DNA of 64,000 bases from Brevibacillus brevis (GCF_900637055.1 NZ_LR134338.1:1682001-1746000), one strand, 5' to 3'; positions 36,320 through 44,832 are shown, numbered from the stretch's first letter. Notes: generated by a model not told the origin, from the letters alone. Numbers and translations: made by a program.

Positions 36320-37517
36320 CCGCTCTGTAGAAAGCTTGCTGTTTCCCTTGATTGAAAAGCTGATGGGTGAAGGCTACGAGGTGCATACCGCGTGTTCGGA
36401 TACGGGGCGCTTTGATGTACTGACTGCAAAGGGATTAACGCTCAGAAGTATCCCCATTAAGCGAAAGATCGACCCGATTTCCAATTTGGTCACAATTGGG
36501 GCATTGTATCGGCTGATGAAAAGGGAGAAGTATGAAATCGTGCATGTCCATACACCGATTGCGGCTGTTCTCGGACGCGTAGCAGCAAGGTTGGCAGGAG
36601 TGCCGCATGTCATTTACACAGCGCATGGCTATTTCTTTCATGAAGGAATGAGCAAAAGGACCTATCAGATGTACTACACGCTGGAAAAATGGTTTGCCCG
36701 GCATATGACTGATTATCTTTTACTTCAGAGTCGAGAGGATTACGAGTTGAGCGTGAAGGATGGCTTCTCCTCTCAGGCGGAGCGGATTATGCACATTGGC
36801 AACGGCGTTGATCTCACAGAGCGCTTTCACCCGCGACTCGTAACGAGAGAACAGGTCCAGTCTATCAAGGCCTCACTGGGGCTGCGTGATGATCATGTGG
36901 TGATGACCTATGTAGGACGCATGGTTTCGGAGAAAGGAATTTTTGAGCTGTTGGAAGCCTTTCGCAAGCTGGCGGGTGAATTTCCGCGTCTGCGCCTCTT
37001 ATTGGTGGGGGACGTGTCTTCCAGTGAACGCGATCAACGAGGTCAAGACTTCGTGGAGCTTTGCCGACAGCATCCGCAAATCATTTTGGCCGGATTCCGC
37101 ACAGACATCCCAGAGCTGATGGCCACAAGCGATATATTTGTTCTTCCCTCTCATCGCGAAGGGCTGCCTCGTTCTATCATTGAGGCGATGGCGATGGCGA
37201 AACCGATCGTCGCCACAAATATCCGTGGATGTCGGGAAGAAGTCAGGGACGGTGTCAACGGATTTTTAGTAGAACCAAAACAAGTATGTCCCTTGTATGC
37301 AGCCTTAAAAAAGCTCGTAGTCGATTCCAGACTCAGAGAAGCATTCGGGCAGAATAGCCGCAGCATCGCGCTTGAACACTTCGATGAGCGAAAGGTCCTT
37401 GCGAAGCAGGCGGCGTTATTTGCCAAACTGACTGGTCAGGTGCGAGAAGAAAGAGAGCAAGAGAAAGGAGGCAGCGGAGAAGATTGGACAAGACGGGAGC
37501 ATTCGTCATTTCCCTAG
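36288..37517 (+). CDS. Family-4 (GT-B) glycosyltransferase
   Basis: About 409 residues. N-terminal acceptor domain (VHVHTPIAAVLGRVAARLAG, AHGYFFHEGM) and C-terminal GT4 domain with YVGRMVSEKGIFELLEAF, PSHREGLPRSIIEAMAMAKP (the EX7E signature) and VVATNIRGCREEV. It is the only classical glycosyltransferase in the operon besides the priming enzyme. I favour the TTG at 36288, which gives MKKILQVCAID and follows GGTGAT; the ATG at 36273 adds five codons. It starts within the polymerase gene and ends within the deacetylase gene. Confidence 0.9.
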   Translation: MKKILQVCAIDRSVESLLFPLIEKLMGEGYEVHTACSDTGRFDVLTAKGLTLRSIPIKRKIDPISNLVTIGALYRLMKREKYEIVHVHTPIAAVLGRVAARLAGVPHVIYTAHGYFFHEGMSKRTYQMYYTLEKWFARHMTDYLLLQSREDYELSVKDGFSSQAERIMHIGNGVDLTERFHPRLVTREQVQSIKASLGLRDDHVVMTYVGRMVSEKGIFELLEAFRKLAGEFPRLRLLLVGDVSSSERDQRGQDFVELCRQHPQIILAGFRTDIPELMATSDIFVLPSHREGLPRSIIEAMAMAKPIVATNIRGCREEVRDGVNGFLVEPKQVCPLYAALKKLVVDSRLREAFGQNSRSIALEHFDERKVLAKQAALFAKLTGQVREEREQEKGGSGEDWTRREHSSFP

Positions 37518-38494
37518 ATTTTGAACTTTACTGGGGCGTCCGAGACAAGAGAACCATTCAGTCCTATGAGCAAAATTTGTTAGGCGTTCGTCAAGTGATC
37601 CCCGCACTTTTGGAGCTGTTTGCCAAGTATGAAATGCATGTCACCTGGGCTACTGTCGGTTTTTTGTTTTGCGAGACGCGCAAGGAGCTGGCAGGCGTTA
37701 TCCCACGGCATCTCCCGGCGTATTCCGATGGGAAGCTGTCACCCTACCCTTATTTAGACACAGATGCGATCGGAGAGCATGAGCAGGTCGACCCGTATCA
37801 CTTCGCTCCTTCCTTGATCAAGCTGATTTCCTCTTACCCGCATCAATTCATCGGAAGCCACACCCTTTCCCACTACTATTGTCTAGAGCCGGGGCAGACT
37901 CCCGAAGCTTTTGCTGCTGACCTAGATTCTTTTCAAAAAGTGACCCGCAAAAAAGGATACGCACCTTCCAGCATCGTTTTTCCGCGAAATCAGGTGCAGC
38001 CAGCCTATTTATCGTTGTGCAAAAAAAGGGGGTTTCGCTCCTATCGCGGCAACGAGCGGTCTTGGATGTATCACACAAAAGGTACTGCTGAAGAGACATT
38101 GTTCAAACGAGCCATGCGACTGATGGATGCGTATGTGAATCTCTCCGGCCATAACAACTATGAATCATTGAAGCGCAGTCCAGAGGGATTGGTCGATGTT
38201 CCATCCAGCCGGTTTTTACGCCCATATCATCCGCGGCTTGAGAGGTTGGAAAAATGGCGCATGAAGAGAATCAAATGCGACCTGACTCATACGGCAAAGC
38301 ACAATCGCTTGTACCATCTGTGGTGGCATCCGGAGAATTTTGGGGATCACATCGAAGAGAATCTGTCCTTTTTGGAGGAAATACTCCAGCATTACTCCAT
38401 GTTGCGCAAGAGGTACGGCATGCAAAGCCTCAGCATGGAGGAAGCGGCAGCGAAGTGGAGTCAACAGGAGGTGCGGCATGAAGTCCTTGTTTGA
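37484..38494 (+). CDS. Polysaccharide deacetylase (NodB fold)
   Basis: 336 residues without signal peptide, so it should act on cytoplasmic lipid-linked intermediates. NodB motifs are present: FVISLDFELYWG (metal-binding Asp about 12), MHVTWATVGFLF and GSHTLSHYY (metal-binding His pair about 125 and 129). A late HLWWHPENFGD fits the general-base motif. Likely removes N-acetyl groups from HexNAc residues. TTG start at 37484 after AAAGGAGG, spacing 12; no better in-frame start is seen. Confidence 0.87.
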   Translation: MDKTGAFVISLDFELYWGVRDKRTIQSYEQNLLGVRQVIPALLELFAKYEMHVTWATVGFLFCETRKELAGVIPRHLPAYSDGKLSPYPYLDTDAIGEHEQVDPYHFAPSLIKLISSYPHQFIGSHTLSHYYCLEPGQTPEAFAADLDSFQKVTRKKGYAPSSIVFPRNQVQPAYLSLCKKRGFRSYRGNERSWMYHTKGTAEETLFKRAMRLMDAYVNLSGHNNYESLKRSPEGLVDVPSSRFLRPYHPRLERLEKWRMKRIKCDLTHTAKHNRLYHLWWHPENFGDHIEENLSFLEEILQHYSMLRKRYGMQSLSMEEAAAKWSQQEVRHEVLV

Positions 38495-39125
38495 TCGTTG
38501 CGTTTCCTTCCTGACGCTCGTCATTCTGTCCCCACTGATTTTGCTAGTGAGTCTGCTCATTCGCTGGAAGCTGGGGTCTCCGATTTTGTTTGTACAAGAG
38601 CGACCAGGTCTGCACGGAAAACCATTTTTCATCTATAAATTTCGTACGATGACCGATGAACGTGACGAGAGTGGAGAGCTTCTTTCTGACGAGCAGCGGC
38701 TAGGATCATTCGGAACGCTTTTGCGCAAGTATAGCTTGGATGAACTGCCGCAATTATGGAATGTGCTTCGTGGTGAAATGAGCCTCGTAGGGCCGAGACC
38801 ACTGCTGATGGAGTACCTGCCCTTATACACGCCACGGCAGTTGAAGCGACACGACGTGAAGCCGGGGATTACAGGTTGGGCGCAGGTCAATGGGAGAAAT
38901 GCGATTGACTGGGAGCAAAAGTTCGAGCTGGACGTCTGGTATGTAGAAAATGGCAGCTTTTTTCTGGATATGCGGATTATCGGTCTGACAATCAAGCGCG
39001 TTTTTCAATCGACAGGCGTAAATCAGCAGGGCAGCGTCACGGTAGAAGACTTCAGAGGGAGTGGAAACACAGAGCGCGCTGGGAGGGAAGCAGGTGAGCC
39101 TGATCGTACTGTCGGAACAGGATGA
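38478..39125 (+). CDS. Initiating sugar-phosphate transferase (PglC/WbaP C-terminal type)
   Basis: Places the first sugar-1-phosphate on undecaprenyl phosphate. 215 residues: one membrane-associated helix (about 6-28), then the small-PGT core IRWKLGSPILFVQERPGLHG, YKFRTMTDE (Asp/Glu catalytic dyad follows), SLDELPQLWNVLRGEMSLVGPRPLL and PGITGWAQVNGRN. Lacking the four extra helices of WbaP, it is the minimal PglC form, consistent with a di-N-acetyl-bacillosamine-like first sugar made by the CapD-type dehydratase. GGAGG precedes ATG 38478. Confidence 0.92.
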   Translation: MKSLFDRCVSFLTLVILSPLILLVSLLIRWKLGSPILFVQERPGLHGKPFFIYKFRTMTDERDESGELLSDEQRLGSFGTLLRKYSLDELPQLWNVLRGEMSLVGPRPLLMEYLPLYTPRQLKRHDVKPGITGWAQVNGRNAIDWEQKFELDVWYVENGSFFLDMRIIGLTIKRVFQSTGVNQQGSVTVEDFRGSGNTERAGREAGEPDRTVGTG

Positions 39126-40119
39126 TTGGACCGAATATTTGCGACGTTTTTTACATTTGGACGTGTCCTACACGAAAGAATACGTACAGCTGTACGCCAA
39201 AATGGAGCAGGGCACGCCAGAAGCTGTTTTTTTCAAAAGTGGGGAGAACGAGGTTTTCTACCCGTATTTGGTCAGACGTCTGGATGGGGTGGTACCTGGT
39301 TATGCTGATTTGGTTTCGATTGGATACGGAGGGCCATTCGTCGTGGGGGGACAGACGGCTGCTCGATTGTTCCAGGAGCAATTCCACGTCTACTGTCGGT
39401 ACAAAAACTACCTGACGGAAACGGTTCGCTTTCATCCGTTGCTGGGAAATGCGGAGCTGTTCGCGAGTCAAATGCGACTGGATCTGGTGAGGATGGTAAC
39501 AGCGGTCGATTTGCGCCCCACACTTGCCTACATTCGTGCCCACTATACGCAAAACGTCGGACGAAATATGAGGAAGGCCGCGGCAAACGACGTCCGGGTT
39601 ACGTTGGGCGGAACCGATTGGCTTCCTTCTTTTATCCAGCTGCATCGGGAGACGATGGACCGCAATCAAGCCGCGGCGCACTACTACTATGCACCGGAAT
39701 TTTTTGGGGGACTCATGAAAAAAACAGTGTTGTGCAAGCCGCGGCTCCTGCTTGCCATGCATGAGGATCGGCCGGTGGCGGGCGTGCTTTTGCTCAGTGG
39801 AAATCAATTCGCCCATTATCGGCTAGGGGCATCCCATACGGAAGACATGGCGCTTGGCGTCAATCACCTCCTCTTCGACGCCATGATCCAACAGGCAAAG
39901 CTGGATGGAGCACAGCTGCTTCTTCTCGGAGGAGGAAATCTGGATGGAGATGGCTTGTTCCGTTTCAAGTCCTCGTTTGCAAATGGCAATCATTTTCCTT
40001 ACTGGATGGGCAAGAAAGTTCACGATGAGGAAGTGTATTTGGCTTTGTGCCAAAAATTACAGGTCGATCAGGCTGGCGAGTTTTTTCCTGCCTATCGCAA
40101 TGGGGGGGCGTCGAATTGA
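39094..40119 (+). CDS. FemAB/GNAT-fold peptidyl or acyl transferase
   Basis: 341 residues with the double-GNAT layout of the FemAB-like family. The C-terminal half shows FIQLHRETMDRN, LLAMHEDRPVAGVLLL and HYRLGASHTEDMALGVNHLLFD, ending in DGLFRFKSSFAN. Relatives add amino acids or acyl groups to wall precursors or polysaccharides. GTG 39094 is six bases after GGGAGGG; an upstream GTG at 39061 lacks a site. It overlaps the priming transferase and begins a four-gene block of amino-acid-type enzymes. Confidence 0.8.
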   Translation: MSLIVLSEQDDWTEYLRRFLHLDVSYTKEYVQLYAKMEQGTPEAVFFKSGENEVFYPYLVRRLDGVVPGYADLVSIGYGGPFVVGGQTAARLFQEQFHVYCRYKNYLTETVRFHPLLGNAELFASQMRLDLVRMVTAVDLRPTLAYIRAHYTQNVGRNMRKAAANDVRVTLGGTDWLPSFIQLHRETMDRNQAAAHYYYAPEFFGGLMKKTVLCKPRLLLAMHEDRPVAGVLLLSGNQFAHYRLGASHTEDMALGVNHLLFDAMIQQAKLDGAQLLLLGGGNLDGDGLFRFKSSFANGNHFPYWMGKKVHDEEVYLALCQKLQVDQAGEFFPAYRNGGASN

Positions 40120-41288
40120 GTGCGCAGCAGCGGATCTTTTTATCACCACCACATATGGGAGAGGATGAGCGGGACTTGGTGGCAAACGCCTTTGCCTCCA
40201 ATTGGATCGCACCGTTGGGGGAACACGTCGATGCTTTTGAGCGAGAGATTGCCCAGTATGTGGGCGTAAAAGCTGCCTTGGCTGTATCCTCTGGTACGGC
40301 TGCGATCCATCTCGGGCTGAAGCTAGCAGGTGTTGCTCCGGGTGATACGGTGTTCTGTTCCAGCCTCACCTTCGTCGCCAGTGCCAATCCGATTCTGTAC
40401 CAGGGAGCAACTCCGGTATTTATTGATTCCGAGGAAGAGTCTTGGAATATGTCGCCGCAGGCATTAGAGCGAGCCCTGCGGGAAGCGGCAGCAGCGGACA
40501 AGTTGCCCAAGGCGGTCGTCATCGTTAATTTATATGGGCAGAGCGCAGATATGGGGCCATTGATAGCGCTTTGTGAGCAGTATGGGGTGCGAGTGGTTGA
40601 AGATGCAGCAGAATCGTTAGGGGCTGTATACAAGGGGAGAATGAGCGGTGCCTTTGGTCATGTTGGGACCTTTTCATTTAATGGCAATAAAATCATGACG
40701 ACCTCAGGTGGTGGAATGCTTGTCTCCGATGACGTGGAGGCGATCGAAAAGGCGCGCTTCTGGTCGACGCAGGCGAAGGAGCCAGCCAGGCATTACCAGC
40801 ATGAAGAGCTGGGCTACAACTATCGGTTGAGCAACGTACTGGCGGCAATTGGCCGGGGGCAGCTGCGCGTCTTGGAGGAGCGAATCGAGGCAAGGCGAGG
40901 GATTTACAAGCGTTATGAACAAGCCCTCGGACAATTGCCTGGTATTTCGTTCATGCCAGAGCCGAAAACAGGGCGATCCACGCGATGGCTGACGGTGATG
41001 ACACTGAATCCAGCGGACACTACACTCTCTGCTGCACAACTGATTGATGCGCTGGGCAAAGAAAATATCGAAGCCCGTCCCGTGTGGAAGCCGATGCATC
41101 TGCAACCGTTGTTCGCGCAGTGCCAATACTATCCGCACCAACCTGATGAGAGTATCTCAGATCGGCTATTTGCCCAAGGTGTTTGCTTGCCGTCCGGTTC
41201 CAGCTTGACCGCTGAACAGCAGGAGCGAGTCATCGGTGTTATTACGAACTGCCTCCTGAACCAGAAACAGGGGGTGCGCCATGTATAG
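40116..41288 (+). CDS. DegT/DnrJ/EryC1-family PLP aminotransferase
   Basis: Makes amino sugars from 4-keto nucleotide sugars with glutamate as donor. 390 residues: NWIAPLGEHVDAFEREIAQY, AVSSGTAAIHLGL, DAAESLGAVYKG and FSFNGNKIMTTSGGGM, in which Lys (about 188) binds PLP. The sequence is close to PglE-type aminotransferases acting on UDP-4-keto-6-deoxy-HexNAc, matching the dehydratase at 27.8 kb. The TTG at 40116 overlaps the previous stop (TTGA) and follows GGGGGG. An acetyltransferase of the PglD type was not found in the operon. Confidence 0.92.
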   Translation: MSAQQRIFLSPPHMGEDERDLVANAFASNWIAPLGEHVDAFEREIAQYVGVKAALAVSSGTAAIHLGLKLAGVAPGDTVFCSSLTFVASANPILYQGATPVFIDSEEESWNMSPQALERALREAAAADKLPKAVVIVNLYGQSADMGPLIALCEQYGVRVVEDAAESLGAVYKGRMSGAFGHVGTFSFNGNKIMTTSGGGMLVSDDVEAIEKARFWSTQAKEPARHYQHEELGYNYRLSNVLAAIGRGQLRVLEERIEARRGIYKRYEQALGQLPGISFMPEPKTGRSTRWLTVMTLNPADTTLSAAQLIDALGKENIEARPVWKPMHLQPLFAQCQYYPHQPDESISDRLFAQGVCLPSGSSLTAEQQERVIGVITNCLLNQKQGVRHV

Positions 41289-42552
41289 TTATGAACAGTT
41301 AGAAAAATGGCGCAGTCTATGCTCTTCTTCTTTTTACGTGTTGGACACAGTGAAGCTCTCCGAGAACTATCGTCGTTTTCAACGGGCTTTTACTCGACGT
41401 TATGAGCATGTAGTCGTCGCGTATTCGTATAAGACCAATTATTTGCCGTTTTTATGCCAAAAGCTGCATCAGTTAGGGGCGCATGCAGAAGTCGTTTCTC
41501 GACTGGAGTACGAATTGGCACGGAAGCTCGGTGTTGATCCTGCGTCCATCATTTTTAACGGCCCGCTTAAAACGGAAGCGGACATTCACCTGGCCTTGGA
41601 GCAGGGGAGCCTGATCAATCTGGATTCTTTCTCGGAAATACCTTGGGTGGTGACCTATGCCAAGGAGTATCCCGAGCAGACGTTTCGGATTGGGCTGCGG
41701 ATTAATGTGGATTTGGCCAGGGGTGGAGTGAGTCCTCTGCAAAATGGGTACGAGGTCAGCCGATTTGGCTTTTGCGTCGAAAACGGCAATTTGGAAAAAG
41801 CCCTGAGCCTGTTGGCTGTCGCCCCAAATGTGCATGTAGTCGGGTTGCATGGACACTTTTCCACCAATCGCAGTGTGGGTGTATATCGCCAAATTACGCG
41901 CCATCTATGCCGTTTAGGGAAGCAGCTTCTGGGCGAGCGGCTTGCTTTTATCGATATTGGAGGCGGATTCTATGGCGAGCTCCCAACCTCGTTCGGGATG
42001 ACGGCTGCACCAACCTTTGAGGAGTACGCCGAAGCGATTACGTCTGTTGTGAAGGAGGAGCTGGCAGAGCTGGATTATGCACCGCTGCTGATTCTGGAGC
42101 CAGGTATTTCACTCGTGGCAGATGCCCTTGATTTCGTTTGCCAAGTCATCGATGTAAAAGAAAACAGAGGAGAGCGGTTTGTTCTCGTAGATGGAAGCAT
42201 TCACAATGTCAAGCCAACGATGCACGCGCACTCTTTGCCAGCCCGACATGTGTGCAACCGCAAGCCCGTTCCTGAAGCGAGCTATCATGTCGTCGGGTAT
42301 ACGTGCATGGAAAAAGATTATTTGCTTCAAGGCTACACGGGGCCACTGCCTGATATCGGGGATTATTTTGTCTTTGGACACGTGGGAGCGTATACGCTCG
42401 TCTTTAATCCACCATTTATTCGGGAGAGGCCGCCGGTTCTCGCCATCGACGGAAATGAAGCGATCATTGTCAGAGGAAAAGAGACTCTCCAACAATTCAT
42501 TCCCGATTCCGTTTATCGTTTTCACGTTGACAAGCAGGGGGTCGTGAACTGA
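41281..42552 (+). CDS. PLP-dependent (LysA/SpeC-fold) amino-acid decarboxylase-like enzyme
   Basis: 423 residues of fold-type III (alanine-racemase/DapDC group). The PLP lysine is in VVAYSYKTNYLP (about 45), HGHFSTN supports the phosphate, FIDIGGGFYGELP is the glycine loop and LEPGISLVADA the second cofactor segment; CMEKDYLLQGYTGPLPDIGD fits the active-site Cys region near the dimer interface. Family members decarboxylate diaminopimelate or similar amino acids, sometimes in secondary-metabolite pathways. Location in a polysaccharide operon is unusual. ATG 41281 overlaps the aminotransferase stop. Confidence 0.86.
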   Translation: MYSYEQLEKWRSLCSSSFYVLDTVKLSENYRRFQRAFTRRYEHVVVAYSYKTNYLPFLCQKLHQLGAHAEVVSRLEYELARKLGVDPASIIFNGPLKTEADIHLALEQGSLINLDSFSEIPWVVTYAKEYPEQTFRIGLRINVDLARGGVSPLQNGYEVSRFGFCVENGNLEKALSLLAVAPNVHVVGLHGHFSTNRSVGVYRQITRHLCRLGKQLLGERLAFIDIGGGFYGELPTSFGMTAAPTFEEYAEAITSVVKEELAELDYAPLLILEPGISLVADALDFVCQVIDVKENRGERFVLVDGSIHNVKPTMHAHSLPARHVCNRKPVPEASYHVVGYTCMEKDYLLQGYTGPLPDIGDYFVFGHVGAYTLVFNPPFIRERPPVLAIDGNEAIIVRGKETLQQFIPDSVYRFHVDKQGVVN

Positions 42553-43512
42553 ATGAACGTACTTGTGACCAGTGTAGGCAGACGAGTCAAGCTGCTCCAC
42601 TATTTTGTGCGCGAATGGGGTGACACTGGCAAAATCATAGCCGTCGACTGCGATCCGACGGCCCCGGCCCTGTGCGCTGCCCATCATCACGAGCAGGTGC
42701 CGCGTATCGATGATCCTGGGTATCTCGATGCCCTGCTGCGCATTTGCCAACGGTACGAGATTAAGGCAATCCTTTCTTTAATAGACCCTGAGCTGACTTT
42801 GTTGGCTGCGCATGCAGATCGTTTCTACATGCAGGGCATCGAGGTGATCGTGTCCAGTCGAGATATAATCGAGATGTGCTTGGATAAGATGGCAACGCAT
42901 GATTTTTTGTCCGCGTACCAGTTTCCCGCCATTCCCACTTTTACAAAAATGGACGAGGTACAAGTAGCGCTTTTGGCAGGGCAGATTACGTATCCATTGA
43001 TCGTCAAGCCGCGGTATGGAAGTGCGAGTTTAGGCATCACACGTGTGGAGAATGAGCAAGAATGGTCCGTGCTCATGGAAAAAACGGAAGATGTCGTCAT
43101 TCAACCGTTCTTACAGGCAGAGGAGTACGGAGTGGATGCCTATGTGGATCTGATCTCGGGGGAGCTGGTGACACTTTTCGCCCGCAAAAAGCTGCGAATG
43201 AGGGCAGGGGAGACGGATCGCTCCCTCGCGGTAAAAGATCCGCGTTTGCTATCACTGGCAAAGGAACTCATTCGTGTCCTAGAGCCGCGTGGGCCAATTG
43301 ACATCGATTGTTTTTTGGTGGGAGATCAGTACGTTGTGTCGGAGATCAATCCCCGTTTTGGCGGCGGGTATCCGCATGCTCACGAATGTGGCGTGAACAT
43401 CGTGCGGGCGCTTCTCCAAAACGTAAAGGGTCTGATGAATGTGCCAAAAGTAGGGGAGTACAAGGAAGGAAGCATCATGATGAAATATGATGAGGTCATG
43501 CTGCTGGAGTAA
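42553..43512 (+). CDS. ATP-grasp ligase (carbamoyl-phosphate-synthase-like)
   Basis: 319 residues, last gene of the operon. N-terminal pre-ATP-grasp Rossmann part (MNVLVTSVGRRVKLLHYF), then the ATP-grasp fold: LIVKPRYGSASLGI (phosphate-binding loop), VIQPFLQAEEYGVDAY and the metal site CFLVGDQYVVSEINPRFGGG. Such stand-alone members ligate an amino acid or amine to a carboxylate through an acyl-phosphate. With the decarboxylase, aminotransferase and FemAB-like genes next to it, it may build or attach an amide substituent on the polymer (inference). The start follows the decarboxylase stop by one base. Confidence 0.87.
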   Translation: MNVLVTSVGRRVKLLHYFVREWGDTGKIIAVDCDPTAPALCAAHHHEQVPRIDDPGYLDALLRICQRYEIKAILSLIDPELTLLAAHADRFYMQGIEVIVSSRDIIEMCLDKMATHDFLSAYQFPAIPTFTKMDEVQVALLAGQITYPLIVKPRYGSASLGITRVENEQEWSVLMEKTEDVVIQPFLQAEEYGVDAYVDLISGELVTLFARKKLRMRAGETDRSLAVKDPRLLSLAKELIRVLEPRGPIDIDCFLVGDQYVVSEINPRFGGGYPHAHECGVNIVRALLQNVKGLMNVPKVGEYKEGSIMMKYDEVMLLE

Positions 43513-43530
43513 ACGCAAAAATATCTGTAA

Positions 43531-43600
43531 GGAGCGGGGGATGGGCAGGACGCAAAAGCGAGACATAGACTGCGTACCTGCCCCCTGAGACTCCCGTTCC
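43531..43600. other. Stable GC-rich hairpin at the end of the exopolysaccharide operon
   Basis: GGGCAGGACGCA (43543-43554) pairs with TGCGT-A-CCTGCCC (43571-43583), extended by G-rich/C-rich flanks. It is strong but lacks a T-run, so it is either an intrinsic terminator of poor type or a structured 3' end. Together with the attenuator it accounts for the gene-free stretch 43513-43836. Confidence 0.5.
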
Positions 43601-43632
43601 CGTAGTGTAAGGTGCCTGTATTTGCTGAAATG

Positions 43633-43641
43633 TGCTATAAT
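43633..43641 (+). promoter_or_regulatory. Extended -10 promoter of the rlmA leader
   Basis: TGC-TATAAT (43633-43641) is a perfect extended -10; no good -35 is evident. Transcription should begin near 43648 and yield a leader of about 190 nt. Confidence 0.65.
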
Positions 43642-43699
43642 CGTACTTGGGTGTCCATCGTGATACCTACTTTATTAAAAAGCAGGAGTGTTACAGACC

Positions 43700-43729
43700 A
43701 TGATCATCCAGTTCATTCGTTATCGGTAA
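43700..43729 (+). CDS. Nine-residue leader peptide (MIIQFIRYR)
   Basis: ATG 43700 follows CAGGAGTG with about ten bases spacing and reads nine codons to TAA. The peptide ends Arg-Tyr-Arg immediately before the stop. A basic-X-basic triplet is the motif on which macrolide-bound ribosomes stall in the RLR class of erm and msr leader peptides. The terminator at 43734-43801 begins four bases after the stop codon, so a stalled ribosome would cover its 5' arm or the preceding sequence. A translated leader controlling rlmA is therefore likely; translation itself is not proven. Confidence 0.6.
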   Translation: MIIQFIRYR

Positions 43730-43733
43730 TGTG

Positions 43734-43803
43734 AGGTACAGATCAACGTAATCCCGCATTTTTTTGAAAATGCTTGGGGTTTATTTGACTGTGCCTTTTT
43801 TCA
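43734..43803 (+). terminator. Compound terminator/attenuator in the rlmA leader
   Basis: The outer stem AGGTACAG (43734-43741) pairs with CTGTGCCT (43789-43796), one G-T wobble, followed by TTTTTT. Inside is a second hairpin: AATCCC-GCATTTT (43750-43762) with AAAATGC-TT-GGGGTT (43767-43782, two-base bulge). It sits between the leader peptide and rlmA, so it should stop basal transcription unless the leader is rearranged. Confidence 0.7.
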
Positions 43804-43836
43804 TTCACCGAAATACGAATGAATGGGGTGCTTTTT

Positions 43837-44697
43837 TTGTTTTCTACAGCTATCTCCCAGCATGCTGGGATTTTTCGTTGTCCAATTTGCCAGGCGGCTA
43901 TGCGCAACGTACCTGCAACCAGCTTGGTATGCAACAATCATCACTGCTTTGATTTATCCAAGCACGGCTACGTACACTTGGCTGCGCGAACCTACAAAAC
44001 AAAGTATGACAAGCAAATGTTCGCAGCGAGAAGGGCGGTAGGGGAGCAAGGTTTTTTTGATCCATTGTATGACGTGTTGAGCGAGGTCATCCTGCATACG
44101 ACAGAACACAAGGAAAGCCAAATGTACGTACTGGATGCAGGATGTGGCGAAGGCTATCATTTGACGCAGGTTCGACAGAGAGTAATGCAAACAAGTGAAG
44201 TCCCATTTGTCGGAGTGGGTGTCGATCTTGCCAAAGAGGGAGTTATGCTCGCGGCGAAGAGCGATCCTGAAGTCGTTTGGTGCGTTGGCGATTTAACGAA
44301 GGCGCCGTTTGCCGACAGACAGTTTTCATACATTCTCAATCTGTTATCTCCATCCAATACGGATGAGTTTCATAGACTCCTGGCTGATGATGGACGAATG
44401 ATCAAAGTCATTCCCGAAGCCAACTATTTGCGAGAGCTACGAGAAGTCTTGTATCAAGAGACACCAAAAACACAATATGCGAATCATCGAACGATCGAGC
44501 ACTTCAAAGCCAGCTTTGAGCTAATCGGCAAGGAGCGGGTTCAGTATCAGTTCCGACTGGATGAAGAGAGTCTTTCTTCTCTGCTCCAGATGACTCCGTT
44601 AGCATGGGGCGCGGCACCTGAGCAGTTGGAGCGGGTGTCTGACTTGGCAGGAGTGGACATGACGATTGACTTGGTTGTGCTAATTGGCAAGAAATAA
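43837..44697 (+). CDS. rlmA: 23S rRNA (guanine) N1-methyltransferase, RlmA family
   Basis: SAM-dependent methylation of G745 or G748 in helix 35 of 23S rRNA at the exit-tunnel entrance (RlmA-I or RlmA-II/TlrB type; TlrB gives tylosin resistance). About 286 residues: N-terminal zinc ribbon with CPICQ, CNNHHC and the family motif FDLSKHGYVHLA, then the SAM domain VLDAGCGEGYHL and a NLLSPSN segment. The TTG at 43837 is six bases after GGGGTG; an ATG at 43819 lacks a ribosome site. Expression appears controlled by the leader peptide and terminator upstream. Gram-positive members are usually RlmA-II. Confidence 0.9.
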   Translation: MFSTAISQHAGIFRCPICQAAMRNVPATSLVCNNHHCFDLSKHGYVHLAARTYKTKYDKQMFAARRAVGEQGFFDPLYDVLSEVILHTTEHKESQMYVLDAGCGEGYHLTQVRQRVMQTSEVPFVGVGVDLAKEGVMLAAKSDPEVVWCVGDLTKAPFADRQFSYILNLLSPSNTDEFHRLLADDGRMIKVIPEANYLRELREVLYQETPKTQYANHRTIEHFKASFELIGKERVQYQFRLDEESLSSLLQMTPLAWGAAPEQLERVSDLAGVDMTIDLVVLIGKK

Positions 44698-44701
44698 AGT
44701 A

Positions 44702-44748
44702 GCGACTGTTCTGAGCGGGGAAAATCCGTTCAGGATGGTCGTTTTCTT
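44702..44748 (+). terminator. Terminator after rlmA
   Basis: CGAC...TTCTGAGCGG pairs with CCGTTCAGGA...GTCG across a short A-rich loop, then GTTTTCTTAT. Confidence 0.7.
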
Positions 44749-44767
44749 ATTTTTACATGGTCTATGT

Positions 44768-44796
44768 TTGACAGCGTTCTGTATTTTTTTGAAAAT
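44768..44796 (+). promoter_or_regulatory. Candidate sigma-A promoter of the ECF sigma gene
   Basis: TTGACA (44768-44773), 17 bp, GAAAAT (44791-44796). Perfect -35, weak -10; the ribosome site GGGGGGAT follows about 27 bases later. Confidence 0.55.
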
Positions 44797-44832
44797 GAGT
44801 ATGAATAGTCGGAAAAGTTTTGGGGGGATAGT

